DNA from: Mycolicibacterium rutilum
Lineage (GTDB): Bacteria; Actinomycetota; Actinomycetes; Mycobacteriales; Mycobacteriaceae
DNA length: 64,000 bases
Assembly (NCBI RefSeq): GCF_900108565.1
Contig: NZ_LT629971.1
Span: 248,001-312,000, forward strand
Direction of reading: 5' to 3'
Part shown: piece by piece, positions 43,837-53,170 of the stretch
Position numbering within the stretch: position 1 is the stretch's first letter
How the letters are laid out: every line of letters starts with the position of its first letter
The notes under the pieces: generated by a model
Told to the model about the DNA's origin: nothing
The model's input: the letters and a program-made list of their open reading frames with translations, nothing else
Database searches by the model: none
Translations under genes and position numbers: made by a program

Positions 43837-45102
43837 GTGGCGCCGAGCAGCATTCGGATCACCGGCGCCCGCATCACCCCGATTGCGTTCGCCGATCCGC
43901 CGCTGCTCAACACTGTCGGCGTGCACGAGCCGTACGCGTTGCGGGCCATCGTCCAGCTCGACACCGACGCCGGTCTTGTCGGGCTCGGCGAGACCTACGC
44001 CGACCAGGCCCACCTGGCCCGGCTCCACGCGGCCACCGACGCGATCATCGGACTAGACGTGTTCGCGCTCAACGTGATTCGCGCCGCCATCGCCGATCGC
44101 CTGCAGGGCGACACCCGGGCCGTCGGGACCGCCGGGATGATCACCACTGCCAGCGCTGTCGACCAGGTGCTTTCCCCCTTCGAGGTCGCCTGCCTCGACG
44201 TGCAGGGCCAGGCGACCGGGCGACCGGTGTCGGATCTGCTCGGCGGCGCGGTGCGCGATGCTGTGCCGTTCAGCGCGTACCTGTTCTACAAGTGGGCCGG
44301 GCATCCAGGACGCGAGCCGGACGTGTTCGGCGAGGCGCTCGACCCGGACGGCATCGTCGCGCAGGCCAAGCGCATCGTCGACGAATACGGCTTCACGGCA
44401 ATTAAACTCAAGGGCGGTGTCTTTCCTCCCGAGGAGGAGATGGCGGCGATCGAGGCGCTGCACACGGCGTTCCCGAACCACCCGCTGCGCATCGACCCCA
44501 ACGCCGCGTGGACCCCGCAGACCGCGGTCAAGGTCGCGTCGGGGCTGGCGGGCATCCTCGAGTATCTCGAGGACCCGACGCCGGGCCTCGACGGGATGGC
44601 CGAAGTCGCTGCGCAGGCGCCGATGCCGCTGGCGACGAACATGTGCGTCGTCGCGTTCGACCAGCTGAAGCCGGCGGTCGCGAAAGACGCGGTGCGCGTG
44701 GTGCTGTCAGATCACCACTACTGGGGCGGATTGCAACGCTCGCGGCTGCTCGCCGGGATCTGCGAGACGTTCGGACTCGGGTTGTCGATGCACTCCAACT
44801 CGCACCTGGGCATCAGCCTGGCCGCGATGGTGCACCTGGCCGCGGCCACCCCGAACCTCACCTACGCCTGTGACACCCACTGGCCGTGGAAGACCGAAGA
44901 CGTCATCAAGCCTGGAGTGCTGAACTTCGTCGACGGCTCAGTGAAGGTGCCGACCACCCCGGGCCTCGGTGTGGAGATCGATGACGACGCGCTGGCCGCG
45001 CTGCACGAGCAGTACATCCACTGCGGCATCCGCGACCGCGACGACACCGGTTACATGCAGCGCGTCGACCCGAACTACCGGCTGCTCAGCCCGCGCTGGT
45101 AA
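43837..45102 (+). CDS. Glucarate dehydratase-type enolase superfamily enzyme
   Basis: A 421-residue protein from GTG 43837, two bases after kdgD. The enolase-superfamily ligands are present: KxK in AIKLKGG, Asp in LRIDPNAAW, Glu in YLEDPTPG, Asn in ATNMC, Asp in LSDHHYWGG and the general base His in SMHSNSHLG. These match the glucarate dehydratase set, but the N-terminal capping domain (PPLLNTVGVHEPYALRAIVQL) differs from the canonical gudD at 57678, so its preferred aldarate may differ. It would form 5-dehydro-4-deoxyglucarate or an isomer. Operonic with kdgD. Confidence 0.85.
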   Translation: MAPSSIRITGARITPIAFADPPLLNTVGVHEPYALRAIVQLDTDAGLVGLGETYADQAHLARLHAATDAIIGLDVFALNVIRAAIADRLQGDTRAVGTAGMITTASAVDQVLSPFEVACLDVQGQATGRPVSDLLGGAVRDAVPFSAYLFYKWAGHPGREPDVFGEALDPDGIVAQAKRIVDEYGFTAIKLKGGVFPPEEEMAAIEALHTAFPNHPLRIDPNAAWTPQTAVKVASGLAGILEYLEDPTPGLDGMAEVAAQAPMPLATNMCVVAFDQLKPAVAKDAVRVVLSDHHYWGGLQRSRLLAGICETFGLGLSMHSNSHLGISLAAMVHLAAATPNLTYACDTHWPWKTEDVIKPGVLNFVDGSVKVPTTPGLGVEIDDDALAALHEQYIHCGIRDRDDTGYMQRVDPNYRLLSPRW

Positions 45103-45118
45103 CTGCCACACTGATGTC

Positions 45119-45751
45119 GTGGTCCGCACGGGTGCGCGCGCGGCGGCGCTGCAGAGCCTCATGACCCGAGCCGGCTTCCGCCCGGTGGCCGTGGCTCCGG
45201 CGGCCCCGCGCCCCGACGTGCTGCCCAATGACGCCTACCAGCAAGTGTCCGAAGTGTTCGAGGCGCTGGGCGGCCGGGCGCCGATGCCGGCGTTGCGGCC
45301 CGGAGCATGGGACCTCGTCTTCGCTGATGGCCTCGTGGTGGAGCTCGACGAGGAGTTGCACTTCAACCGCTACCGGGCGCAAACACTCGGTTTCCCATGG
45401 GCGACCGTGTTGCCCTGGCGTGACGCCTATCTCGACTATTGCGGTGACTACGAGCAGGAGTGCCTCGCTGCAGGCAAGTGGGGTAAGCGGTGGACCACGA
45501 CGTCCTGTGAGTCGATGGTCGGAACGCCGAGTGCACCCGGCGTGCTGGCCGGGTCGGGGTCTCCTCGATGGAAGCAACGCGCCCTGTACGACGCGGTCAA
45601 GGACATCGCGGCAATGCACTCGAGCGCCCTTCGGCTGTGCAGGCTCGCAATCTGGGACACCGTCGGTGACATCAGGTTGCATGACGCGTTCGCGGGCAGT
45701 GCCCTCGATCTCCAGCAGCTCGCCGACTTCGTCGCACAGCGCACGATCTGA
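45119..45751 (+). CDS. Hypothetical protein (DUF7255-like)
   Basis: A 210-residue soluble protein from GTG 45119, 16 bases after the dehydratase stop. Features: LVFADGLVVELDEELHFNRYRAQTL in the centre, a possible nuclease-like acidic strand, WRDAYLDYCGDYEQECL, and a C-terminal helix RWKQRALYDAVKDIAA. The LDEELHFNRYR segment recalls actinobacterial DUF7255 proteins. Probably unrelated in function to the aldarate genes; function unknown. Confidence 0.6.
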   Translation: MVRTGARAAALQSLMTRAGFRPVAVAPAAPRPDVLPNDAYQQVSEVFEALGGRAPMPALRPGAWDLVFADGLVVELDEELHFNRYRAQTLGFPWATVLPWRDAYLDYCGDYEQECLAAGKWGKRWTTTSCESMVGTPSAPGVLAGSGSPRWKQRALYDAVKDIAAMHSSALRLCRLAIWDTVGDIRLHDAFAGSALDLQQLADFVAQRTI

Positions 45752-45821
45752 TCGGCGAACGCGCCTAGACTGATGCTCAATCGCCGCAGCGACGGCGCGC
45801 AGTGATTCGAGGAGTGCATCG

Positions 45822-46745
45822 GTGTTTTCGTTAGCGCGGTTGGCGTGCTTCGTCGCCGTCGCCGAGGAACTGCACTTCGGCCGCGCCGCCGAACGCCTGC
45901 ACATGACGCAGCCGCCGCTGAGCCGGCAGATCCAGCAGCTCGAGCACGAGCTGGGCGTGCAGCTGATCGACCGCACCACCCGGACGGTCACGTTGACGCC
46001 GGCGGGTGTGGCGTTCCTGCCCGACGCCCGCCGCATCCTGCAGCTCGCCGAGGGCGCCGCGCAGACCGTCAAGCGCATCCCGGAAGGTGATCTCGGCACC
46101 GTCGTCATCGGGTTCACTGCGGCGTCGGCGCATGTCGTGTTGCCGCGGTTGCTGAGCGCTGCTCGGGAGAAGCTGCCCGATGTCAAACTCGAACTGCGTG
46201 AGATGGTCACGTCGGTTCAGCTCGACGGGCTGCTGTCCGGCGAGATCGACCTGGGCATGGCGCGGCCGCCGGTGCGACGCCCGGGGTTGGTGTCGCGGCC
46301 GCTGCTGCACGAACAGCTCATCGCAGCGATCCCCGAGGGGCATGCGCTGGCGGGGTTGGAGCGGCAGCTGACGCTGAACGACCTCGACGGTGAGGACATG
46401 ATCATGTACTCGCCGATCCAGGCGCGCTACTTCAACGATCTGTTGATCAGTACGTTCACGATCGCCGGCGCGACACCGCGCTATGTGCAGTACGTGACGC
46501 AGGTGCACACGATGCTGGTGCTGGTGCGCACGGGCATCGGCATCGCGCTGGTGCCCGCCTCGGCGGCGACGCTGCATCCCGACGGTGTGGTGTTCCGCTC
46601 GATCGGCGCGTTCCGGGAGCGGCCGGTGGAGCTCGACGCGGTCTGGCGTTCCGACAGCACGAACCCGGCGCTGCTACGCCTGATCAAAGACGTTCTGCCG
46701 CAGCGGGAGTGGACGACCGACGATCTGGTCGAAGATGTGAGCTGA
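45822..46745 (+). CDS. LysR family transcriptional regulator
   Basis: A 307-residue protein from GTG 45822. The N-terminal winged helix is classic (LACFVAVAEELHFGRAAERLHMTQPPLSRQIQQLEHELGVQLI), and residues from about 90 form the two-lobed effector domain (GTVVIGFTAASAHVVLPRLL, EIDLGMARPPV, VLVRTGIGIALVPASAA). It follows the aldarate genes in the same direction and is a plausible activator of them with a sugar-acid co-inducer, but no direct proof is visible. Confidence 0.9.
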   Translation: MFSLARLACFVAVAEELHFGRAAERLHMTQPPLSRQIQQLEHELGVQLIDRTTRTVTLTPAGVAFLPDARRILQLAEGAAQTVKRIPEGDLGTVVIGFTAASAHVVLPRLLSAAREKLPDVKLELREMVTSVQLDGLLSGEIDLGMARPPVRRPGLVSRPLLHEQLIAAIPEGHALAGLERQLTLNDLDGEDMIMYSPIQARYFNDLLISTFTIAGATPRYVQYVTQVHTMLVLVRTGIGIALVPASAATLHPDGVVFRSIGAFRERPVELDAVWRSDSTNPALLRLIKDVLPQREWTTDDLVEDVS

Positions 46746-46993
46746 TCCCGACTGAGAAGCCAGGGTCGTGATTCAGCACCGTCAGCGATCAGGACTGCTA
46801 TTTCGCCTGCGTGGTCAAGCCTCGCACTGTGCGCGCCGGTGCCCAGCGGATTCACAGCAACGCGGTACCGCAGGTACGCATAACGGCCGATGCCATTGGG
46901 TACGCGCGAGATGGACGGTTGCCGCGCGGTCCCGTCATCGCGTCGACCGGCCCTTCAACGAAGAAGGAACCGACGAGCAGGCGGAGGTTTTCG

Positions 46994-47965
46994 ATGCCAG
47001 AGGTCGCACTCCACCACGACGGCTACCCGAAGTATCGGCGCATGGTGCGTTTCGACTGGTCACAGACGCCGATCCACTGGGTCCCCGGCGATCCATTCGC
47101 CACCCACATGATGAACGTGCTCCATCTGCTTCTGCCCGAGGGAGAACGCCACTTCATCAAAGCGGTCCTCGAGGCGTCGTCACTGGTCGACGACCCGGAG
47201 TTGGAGTCGGCGATCAAGCCGTTCATCCAGCAGGAGTCCTGGCACGCGTGGGCGCACCAGGTGGTACTTGATCACCTGGCCGAGCAGGGCATCGACACCA
47301 GGCCGTACACCGACCGCCTCGGCAGAACGCTGTCCAAAACGCTGGGCGATCCGCCGAGATTTTTTCCGCCGCCGCTGAAGCGGTGGTGGCTCTACCGTCG
47401 ACTGGCCGACGTCGCCGCATTGGAGCACTTCACCGCGGTACTCGGACAGTGGGTGCTGCAGAACCGCGGGCTGGACTACGCCCGCACCGACCCCGCCATG
47501 CTCGATCTTCTGCGCTGGCACGGCGCCGAGGAGGTCGAGCACCGCTCGTTGGTGTTCGACGTCTACCAGCACGTCTGCGGGAACTACTTCATCCGGGCGT
47601 TCTCCATGCTGATGACCGCGCCGCTGTTCGTCGGCTGGTGGATCGCCGGGGCGCGCTACCTGATGGCCAACGACCCGACCATCGACCAGAAATGGAGCTT
47701 CGCCGAGTGGCGCCGCGCGGCCCGCGAGTACAAGCTGCCCGGCCCGTGGAATTTCCTCGTGACGGTGCCGCTGCGGTACATGCGACCGAGCCACCACCCG
47801 AGCGAGGAAGCGAACACCCAGATGGCGATCGACTACCTGGAGTTCTCGCCCGCGGCCCGCGACGCCCGCGAGCGCGCCGCTGCCCACGGCAAGCGTGGCG
47901 GGTCCCCGATGACCGCGGGAATGACGGATACACAGGCAGCGGCGGAAAGGGCTGAGGCGCGATGA
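46994..47965 (+). CDS. PF10118-type protein with diiron-like motif
   Basis: A 323-residue protein from ATG 46994 with GGAGG seven bases upstream. It belongs to the 'metal-dependent hydrolase' PF10118 family common in mycobacteria. Four helices give a Glu ... ExxH ... Glu ... ExxH series: EGERHFIKAV, QQESWHAWAHQVV, LEHFTAVLG and EEVEHRSLVFDVYQHV, the pattern of ferritin-like diiron enzymes. A helical membrane-associated stretch (SMLMTAPLFVGWWIAGARYL) follows. The next two genes encode a ferredoxin and its reductase with overlap or near contact, so an oxygenase or desaturase role with its own electron supply is more likely than simple hydrolysis. Confidence 0.8.
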   Translation: MPEVALHHDGYPKYRRMVRFDWSQTPIHWVPGDPFATHMMNVLHLLLPEGERHFIKAVLEASSLVDDPELESAIKPFIQQESWHAWAHQVVLDHLAEQGIDTRPYTDRLGRTLSKTLGDPPRFFPPPLKRWWLYRRLADVAALEHFTAVLGQWVLQNRGLDYARTDPAMLDLLRWHGAEEVEHRSLVFDVYQHVCGNYFIRAFSMLMTAPLFVGWWIAGARYLMANDPTIDQKWSFAEWRRAAREYKLPGPWNFLVTVPLRYMRPSHHPSEEANTQMAIDYLEFSPAARDARERAAAHGKRGGSPMTAGMTDTQAAAERAEAR

Positions 47966-48150
47966 AGGTGGCGGTCGATCTTGATACTTGTGACGGCAAC
48001 GGCGTCTGCATGAGCATCTGCCACGAGGTGTTCGATGTCCGCGAGGACGGCCTGCACGTGCTTGACGACGCGCCCCGCGAGGAACTGCGCGAGCAACTGA
48101 TAGGTGCCGAGGTGTCCTGCCCGACCCAGGCCATCACGATCAAGGACTGA
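47962..48150 (+). CDS. Small 3Fe-4S/4Fe-4S ferredoxin
   Basis: A 62-residue protein; ATG 47962 overlaps the preceding stop by four bases. CDGNGVCMSICHEVF followed by SCPTQAI gives the C-x5-C-x3-C...CP arrangement of the ferredoxins that serve mycobacterial P450s; the second Cys of a 4Fe-4S site is replaced by Asn, favouring a 3Fe-4S or atypical cluster. It carries electrons from the reductase encoded three bases downstream to the diiron-type protein upstream or to another oxygenase. Confidence 0.9.
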   Translation: MKVAVDLDTCDGNGVCMSICHEVFDVREDGLHVLDDAPREELREQLIGAEVSCPTQAITIKD

Positions 48151-48153
48151 CGC

Positions 48154-49383
48154 ATGCCGGCAACTCGTGAATTACGGGAAGTGCTCGTGGTCGGGGCCGG
48201 CATCGCCGGAATCAGGGCAGCCGAGACCCTGCGGCAGGAAGGCTTCGACGGTGAGCTGACGATCGTCGGAGACGAACGCCATGCGCCGTATCATCGGCCG
48301 CCGCTGTCGAAGAAGCTCCTGACCGGCGAGGTGCATCGGGCCGGCGTCGACATTGCGCCACAGTTCGACCTCGACGCCCGAGTGTGGCGCAGCGCGTCCG
48401 CCGTCAGTTTGGACGCGACGGCACGCACCGTCCATCTCCGAGACGACGGCCGAGATCTGTCGCTGCGGTTTGATGGGCTGGTGATCGCCACCGGCGCATC
48501 GGCTCGCGAATGGCCGGGAGGCCCAGTGCCCGACGGTGTGATGATGCTGCGCACGGTCGACGACTGCCTCGCCATCCGGGACCGCCTCGCTGCGCGCCCT
48601 CGCGTCGTGGTCGTCGGCGGCGGGTTCATCGGCGCCGAAGTCGCCGCCAGCTGCCGGTCGCGCGGCCTCGACGTCGCCCTCGTCCAGAGGGCGTCCAGCC
48701 CGCTGCTTTCCGTGCTCGGTGAGGAACTGGCGCCGCGGTGGGCGGATCTGCACCGCGAACACGGTGTCGATGTCAGGGTCGGTGTCGGAGTCGACTCCTT
48801 CATCGGTGGCCGGCACGTGGCGGGGGTGCGCCTGACCGATGGCACCCACCTCGCGGCCGATCTCGTCGTGATCGGGCTTGGCGTGACCCCGGCGACTGAC
48901 TGGCTGCGTGGTTCGGGATTGCGTACCGACGACGGCGTGCTGTGCGACGCCACCGGGGCGGCCGAAGGCGCCGAGGGCATTGTCGCCGCAGGTGATGTCG
49001 CAACGTGGTGGCATCCCCTGTACGAGCGTCACCTGCGGATCGAGCACTGGGACCACGCAGCGAGCCAGGGTGAAGCGGCGGCACGCACGCTGCTGGCCGG
49101 CCCCGGAAACGCCGCTGCCTATGACGAAGTGCCCTATTTCTGGTCCGACCAGTACGAGGTGAAACTTCAGATGCTGGGCGTGCCAATTGATTACGATGCA
49201 GTCGAAGTCGTCGAAGGAGATGTCGCAGGCTGGGAGTTCGTCGCCGCATACGGGCGTGGCGGCCGCACGACCGCCGTCCTGGCGACCATTCCAGGACGGG
49301 TGCACGCCTACCGCGACGCGATCAGCGGCGGAGCCGCGTTTCCGCCGGCGCCGGCTGTTTCAAGTGCATCGGTCAGCGTCTAG
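48154..49383 (+). CDS. FAD-dependent NAD(P)H ferredoxin reductase
   Basis: A 409-residue protein starting three bases after the ferredoxin stop. FAD site VLVVGAGIAGIRAAETL and, in the middle, the NAD(P)H Rossmann VVVVGGGFIGAEVAASC; YHRPPLSKKLLTGE is the usual reductase segment and GIVAAGDVATWW the second FAD contact. The C-terminal domain (DQYEVKLQMLG) is that of putidaredoxin-reductase-type enzymes. It would reduce the adjacent ferredoxin. It ends overlapping a convergent dehydrogenase by 11 bases. Confidence 0.92.
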   Translation: MPATRELREVLVVGAGIAGIRAAETLRQEGFDGELTIVGDERHAPYHRPPLSKKLLTGEVHRAGVDIAPQFDLDARVWRSASAVSLDATARTVHLRDDGRDLSLRFDGLVIATGASAREWPGGPVPDGVMMLRTVDDCLAIRDRLAARPRVVVVGGGFIGAEVAASCRSRGLDVALVQRASSPLLSVLGEELAPRWADLHREHGVDVRVGVGVDSFIGGRHVAGVRLTDGTHLAADLVVIGLGVTPATDWLRGSGLRTDDGVLCDATGAAEGAEGIVAAGDVATWWHPLYERHLRIEHWDHAASQGEAAARTLLAGPGNAAAYDEVPYFWSDQYEVKLQMLGVPIDYDAVEVVEGDVAGWEFVAAYGRGGRTTAVLATIPGRVHAYRDAISGGAAFPPAPAVSSASVSV

Positions 49384-50335
49384 CGATCGCATGCGTCGGC
49401 ACCGGCGTCACCAAAGCGCCCGTCGCCAAGTAACTTTCGAGGTTTCGCAGCGTCAGTTCCTCCATCGCCGCGCGCGTCTCGACCGTCCCGCTGCCGACGT
49501 GCGGCAGCACCACCACGTTGTCCATCGCCAGCAACTCGGCCGGCACGTTCGGCTCGTCCGCGAACACGTCGAGCCCCGCACCCGCCAGGCGGCCGTCGCG
49601 CAGCGCCGCCACCAACGCCTCCTCGTCCACCACGCTCCCCCGCGCGATGTTCACCAGATAGCCGTCCGGCCCCAGCGCCTCGAGCACCTCTCGGTTCACC
49701 AGCTTCGCCGTCGCCGCGCCCCCGGCTGCCGCCACGATCAACACCTCCACCGCCGCCAACTCCACCGGCGACCCGTAATACGTATACGGCGAGCCCTCAA
49801 CCCGTCGGCGGTTGTGATACGCGATCGTGCAGCCAAAAGCGCTCAGCCGCTTCGCAATCGCCGAGCCAATCCGACCCAGCCCGATGATCCCCACCCGCCG
49901 ATTGCTCACCTGCCGCGTCAACGGGAAGTTCCCCGACGCCGACCACTGGCCCGCACGCACGTACCGGTCCGCCGCCGCGAACTGCCGCATCGTGTCGATC
50001 ATCAACCCGACCGCGGTATCCGCTACGCAGTCGGTCAACACATCCGGCGTATTGCTCACCACCACGCCGCGCCGCGCTGCCTCATCGACATCGGTCGTGT
50101 CGTACCCGACCCCGAAGTTCACCACCGCGCCCAGGTTCGGCAGCGCCGCCATCAACGCCGCGTCGACCCCCGTGCGCCCCGACGTCACCACCGCGCGGAT
50201 CTCCGGCCCATGCTCGGTGAGGAACGCCGAGCGCTCCTCACCGTCCGGCAGCACGAACGCGTCGTACGTGTCCTTCAGCGTCTGCGCCAACGACGGCTTC
50301 AACGGACCGACCTGCAACACCTGTCGAGCACTCAT
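49373..50335 (-). CDS. D-2-hydroxyacid dehydrogenase (hydroxypyruvate reductase type)
   Basis: A 320-residue protein from ATG 50335 (MSARQVLQVG). NAD-binding GIIGLGRIGSAIAK, catalytic Arg in NIARGSVVDEE, Glu in DVFADEPNVP and His in LPHVGSGTVE are in place. GVGYDTTDVDEAARRGVVVSNTPDVLTDCVADTAVGL is the family signature. It reduces a 2-oxoacid such as glyoxylate or hydroxypyruvate. The 307-base gap to the ABC transporter genes holds regulatory sites. Confidence 0.9.
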   Translation of the reverse strand: MSARQVLQVGPLKPSLAQTLKDTYDAFVLPDGEERSAFLTEHGPEIRAVVTSGRTGVDAALMAALPNLGAVVNFGVGYDTTDVDEAARRGVVVSNTPDVLTDCVADTAVGLMIDTMRQFAAADRYVRAGQWSASGNFPLTRQVSNRRVGIIGLGRIGSAIAKRLSAFGCTIAYHNRRRVEGSPYTYYGSPVELAAVEVLIVAAAGGAATAKLVNREVLEALGPDGYLVNIARGSVVDEEALVAALRDGRLAGAGLDVFADEPNVPAELLAMDNVVVLPHVGSGTVETRAAMEELTLRNLESYLATGALVTPVPTHAIARR

Positions 50336-50550
50336 AGTGCTGCCCACGCTACGGCGACCTGCGAATACCCGTCCAACATCCAATTGGCATGGACTTATAT
50401 CCAACCGGCATAACTAGCCATTCAACGCCCGCGCCACGGTATCGGTGGGCCCGCCAACACATGATCGGCACTGCTCAGCCCCACTTTCTAGCTGATCAAA
50501 ACACCCGCACGACCGTGCCAAAAGCACGCAATCCGCCCACCTGACCCGGG

Positions 50551-50616
50551 TTGACGCCCCGGAAACGGCGTCCTTACCGTGTGGCTGCGATCACACGTGG
50601 CATCCACATACGTGGA
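50551..50616 (+). promoter_or_regulatory. Promoter and operators of the ABC transporter operon
   Basis: TTGACG (50551-50556) and, 18 bases on, TACCGT (50575-50580) form a sigma-A-like promoter. Directly after it, CGTGTG (50578-50583)/CACACG (50592-50597) and TCCAC (50603-50607)/GTGGA (50612-50616) are perfect inverted repeats, well placed for an IclR-type repressor such as the gene at 56855. The remaining sequence of 50336-50642 shows nothing else. Confidence 0.45.
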
Positions 50617-50642
50617 CGTCACTCCACAGCCCGGGAGGATCC

Positions 50643-52214
50643 ATGAGCCCACGCCCGACGCGGCGCCACGCAGCGCTGGCCCTCGTCCTCGCCGGCTCCG
50701 TCGTCGCCAGCGGCTGCACGGTCGCCAACTCCGGCCACGGCGGCTACGACCCCGACACCCTGCGCATCGTCCTGGCTCAGGAGCCGCCGACCCTCGAGCC
50801 CTGCGAGAGCTCGCTGACGTCGACCGGCATCGTCGTGCGCTCCAACATCACCGAACCGCTCATCGAGCGCGACCCCAACTCCGGCGACCTGCAACCGCTG
50901 CTCGCCACCGAATGGCGCCAGACCTCCCCCAACCAGTGGCAGTTCACGGTTCGCGACGGCGTCACGTTCTCGAACGGTGTCCCGTTCACCGCGAAAGACG
51001 CCGCCTACTCCATCGACCGCGCCGTCAACTCCGACCTCAACTGCAACGTCGACGGCTACGTCTTCGGCGACGAGAAGCTCGAGCTGCAGACCCCCGACGA
51101 CACCACCCTCATCGTCGGCACGCAGACCCCGGACCCGATTCTGCCGCTGCGCATCTCGTTCGTCGAAATCGTTCCCACCGGCACGTCGATGACCGAGAAG
51201 GTCCGCGAGCCCGTCGGCACCGGCCCGTATGCGATCGAGGACTGGGAGTACGGCCAGAAGCTGCGGCTGGCCCGCAACGCCACCTACTGGGGCGACAAGC
51301 CCGCCTTCGCCAAGGCCGAATACCAGTGGCGCAGCGAGGGCAGCGTGCGCGCGGCGATGATCACCAACGACGAGACCGACATCGCCGTCAGCCTCGGGCC
51401 CGAGGACGGCGCCGAGGAGCTCGGTGTCCCGTTCCAGAACAACGAGACCACCGCGCTGCGCATGCAGGCCACCGAGCCCCCGCTCGACGATCTGCGCGTG
51501 CGCCAGGCCATCAACTACGCCGTCAACCGCGAGGGCATCGTCAAGGCGCTGTTCCGTGGCCTCGGTGACCCTGCGTCGCAACTGATCCCGTCCGGCGTCG
51601 TCGGCTACAACGCCGACCTGCCGCTGTGGCCGCACGACACCGACAAGGCCAAGCAGCTCGTCGCCGAGGCCAAGGCCGACGGTGTCCCGGTCGACCGGCA
51701 GATCCGCCTGATCGGGCGCACCGCCCAGTTCCCGAAGATCAGCGAGACCATCGAGGTGCTGCAGAGCGAGTTCACCGAGATCGGCCTCAACGTCAAGATC
51801 GAGATGATGGACACCTCCAACCAACTCGAGTACCAGCTGCGGCCGTTCCCGGACAACACCGGTCCGTACCTGCTGATGATCATGCACGGCAACCAGGCCG
51901 GTGACGCCGCGTTCACGATGGATCAGTACATGCTCTCCGACGGCCCCCAAGCCGCCTACGGCACACCGGAATTCGACGCCAAGATCCGCGCCGCCGAGGA
52001 ACTCACCGGCCGGCAGCGCCAGGACGCGTTCGCTCAGCTCTTCGCCGACGAGCCGCAGGAGATCCAGCAGATGGCCTACATTGCGCACATGAAAGGCATC
52101 CTCGGCAAGTCGCCGCGCGTCGATTACACGCCCAACTCCGCCACCGGCGACGAGATGCGGCTCTCCGAGATGACCCCCGCCGGCGGCGGCGCCACCCCGA
52201 CGGTCGCGCAGTAG
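50643..52214 (+). CDS. Peptide-family ABC transporter substrate-binding lipoprotein
   Basis: A 523-residue protein, start ATG 50643 with GGGAGG. The signal peptide ends in the lipobox VASGC (Cys about residue 25). The SBP_bac_5 pattern follows: RIVLAQEPPTLEPCESSL, EPLIERDPNSGDLQPLLATEW, VRDGVTFSNGVPFTAKDAAYSIDRAV, and LDDLRVRQAINYAVNREGIV. It binds solute outside the membrane for the permeases encoded next. Although the family carries peptides, the operon also encodes sugar-acid enzymes, so an aldarate or related compound may be the cargo. Confidence 0.9.
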   Translation: MSPRPTRRHAALALVLAGSVVASGCTVANSGHGGYDPDTLRIVLAQEPPTLEPCESSLTSTGIVVRSNITEPLIERDPNSGDLQPLLATEWRQTSPNQWQFTVRDGVTFSNGVPFTAKDAAYSIDRAVNSDLNCNVDGYVFGDEKLELQTPDDTTLIVGTQTPDPILPLRISFVEIVPTGTSMTEKVREPVGTGPYAIEDWEYGQKLRLARNATYWGDKPAFAKAEYQWRSEGSVRAAMITNDETDIAVSLGPEDGAEELGVPFQNNETTALRMQATEPPLDDLRVRQAINYAVNREGIVKALFRGLGDPASQLIPSGVVGYNADLPLWPHDTDKAKQLVAEAKADGVPVDRQIRLIGRTAQFPKISETIEVLQSEFTEIGLNVKIEMMDTSNQLEYQLRPFPDNTGPYLLMIMHGNQAGDAAFTMDQYMLSDGPQAAYGTPEFDAKIRAAEELTGRQRQDAFAQLFADEPQEIQQMAYIAHMKGILGKSPRVDYTPNSATGDEMRLSEMTPAGGGATPTVAQ

Positions 52215-52227
52215 GAAGGCCCCGCCC

Positions 52228-53157
52228 ATGTTCTCGTTCGTCCGGCGCCGGATGTACACCAGCGCACTGCCGTTGATCGTCGTGCTGCTCGGCGTGTTCC
52301 TGCTCGCCCGCCTCACCGGCGACCCCACCAACCTCTACCTGCCCGAGTCCGCCACCCCCGAACAGCGCGAGGCCTTCGCCGCCGCCAACGGGTTCAACGA
52401 CCCGCTGTGGACCCAGCTCGCCGACTACTTCTCCGGCGTGCTGCACCTCGACTTCGGCACCTCGCTGCGCACCGGCGAGTCCGCCTCGTCGATGGCGCTC
52501 AGAGCGTTTCCCGCCACGCTGCAACTCGCGCTGACCACAATGCTTTTCGCGATCGTCGCCGCCGTCGTGATCGGCTGCTGGGCCGCCTACCGGCCCAACT
52601 CGCTGGCCGACCGGTTCTCCAGCCTGCTGTCGATGACCGCGGCGTCCATCCCCGACTTCTGGTTCGCCATCACCGGTGTGTGGCTGTTCGCCGTGCTGCT
52701 CGGGGTGCTGCCCACCTCCGGCGTCGACAACGGCGTGCTGTCGTGGATCCTGCCGATCGCCACGCTGATGATCCGCCCGCTCGGCGTGCTCACCCAGGTG
52801 GTGCGCGGCGCCATGGTGTCCGCGCTGTCCGCGCCGTATGTGCGGCTCGCGCGGAGCAAGGGCGCCGGCGACTTCCGCGTCGTCAGCCACCACGCGCTGC
52901 GCAACGCCGCCGCGCCCGCGCTGACCGTCGCCGGCGACCTGGCGGTCGGCCTGATCAACGGCGCGGTCGTCGTCGAGGCCATCTTCGGGTGGCCCGGCAT
53001 CGGCAAGCTGATGATCGACGCGATCCTGCAGCGCGACTTCGCCGTCCTGCAGGCCGCGGTGCTGCTCACCGCCGTGAGCATCTTCCTGCTCAACATCATC
53101 ATCGACGCCTGCTACGCCCTGCTCGACGCCCGCGTCCGCGAACCGGTCATGGCCTGA
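52228..53157 (+). CDS. ABC transporter permease (DppB type)
   Basis: A 309-residue membrane protein, 13 bases after the binding-protein gene. Six membrane segments; the N-terminal one (LPLIVVLLGVFLLARLTG) with the DppB-type loop follows. The EAA loop reads APYVRLARSKGAGDFRVVSHHALRNAAAP. It pairs with the next permease to form the channel. Confidence 0.9.
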   Translation: MFSFVRRRMYTSALPLIVVLLGVFLLARLTGDPTNLYLPESATPEQREAFAAANGFNDPLWTQLADYFSGVLHLDFGTSLRTGESASSMALRAFPATLQLALTTMLFAIVAAVVIGCWAAYRPNSLADRFSSLLSMTAASIPDFWFAITGVWLFAVLLGVLPTSGVDNGVLSWILPIATLMIRPLGVLTQVVRGAMVSALSAPYVRLARSKGAGDFRVVSHHALRNAAAPALTVAGDLAVGLINGAVVVEAIFGWPGIGKLMIDAILQRDFAVLQAAVLLTAVSIFLLNIIIDACYALLDARVREPVMA

Positions 53158-53170
53158 GGGAGACACCGCA

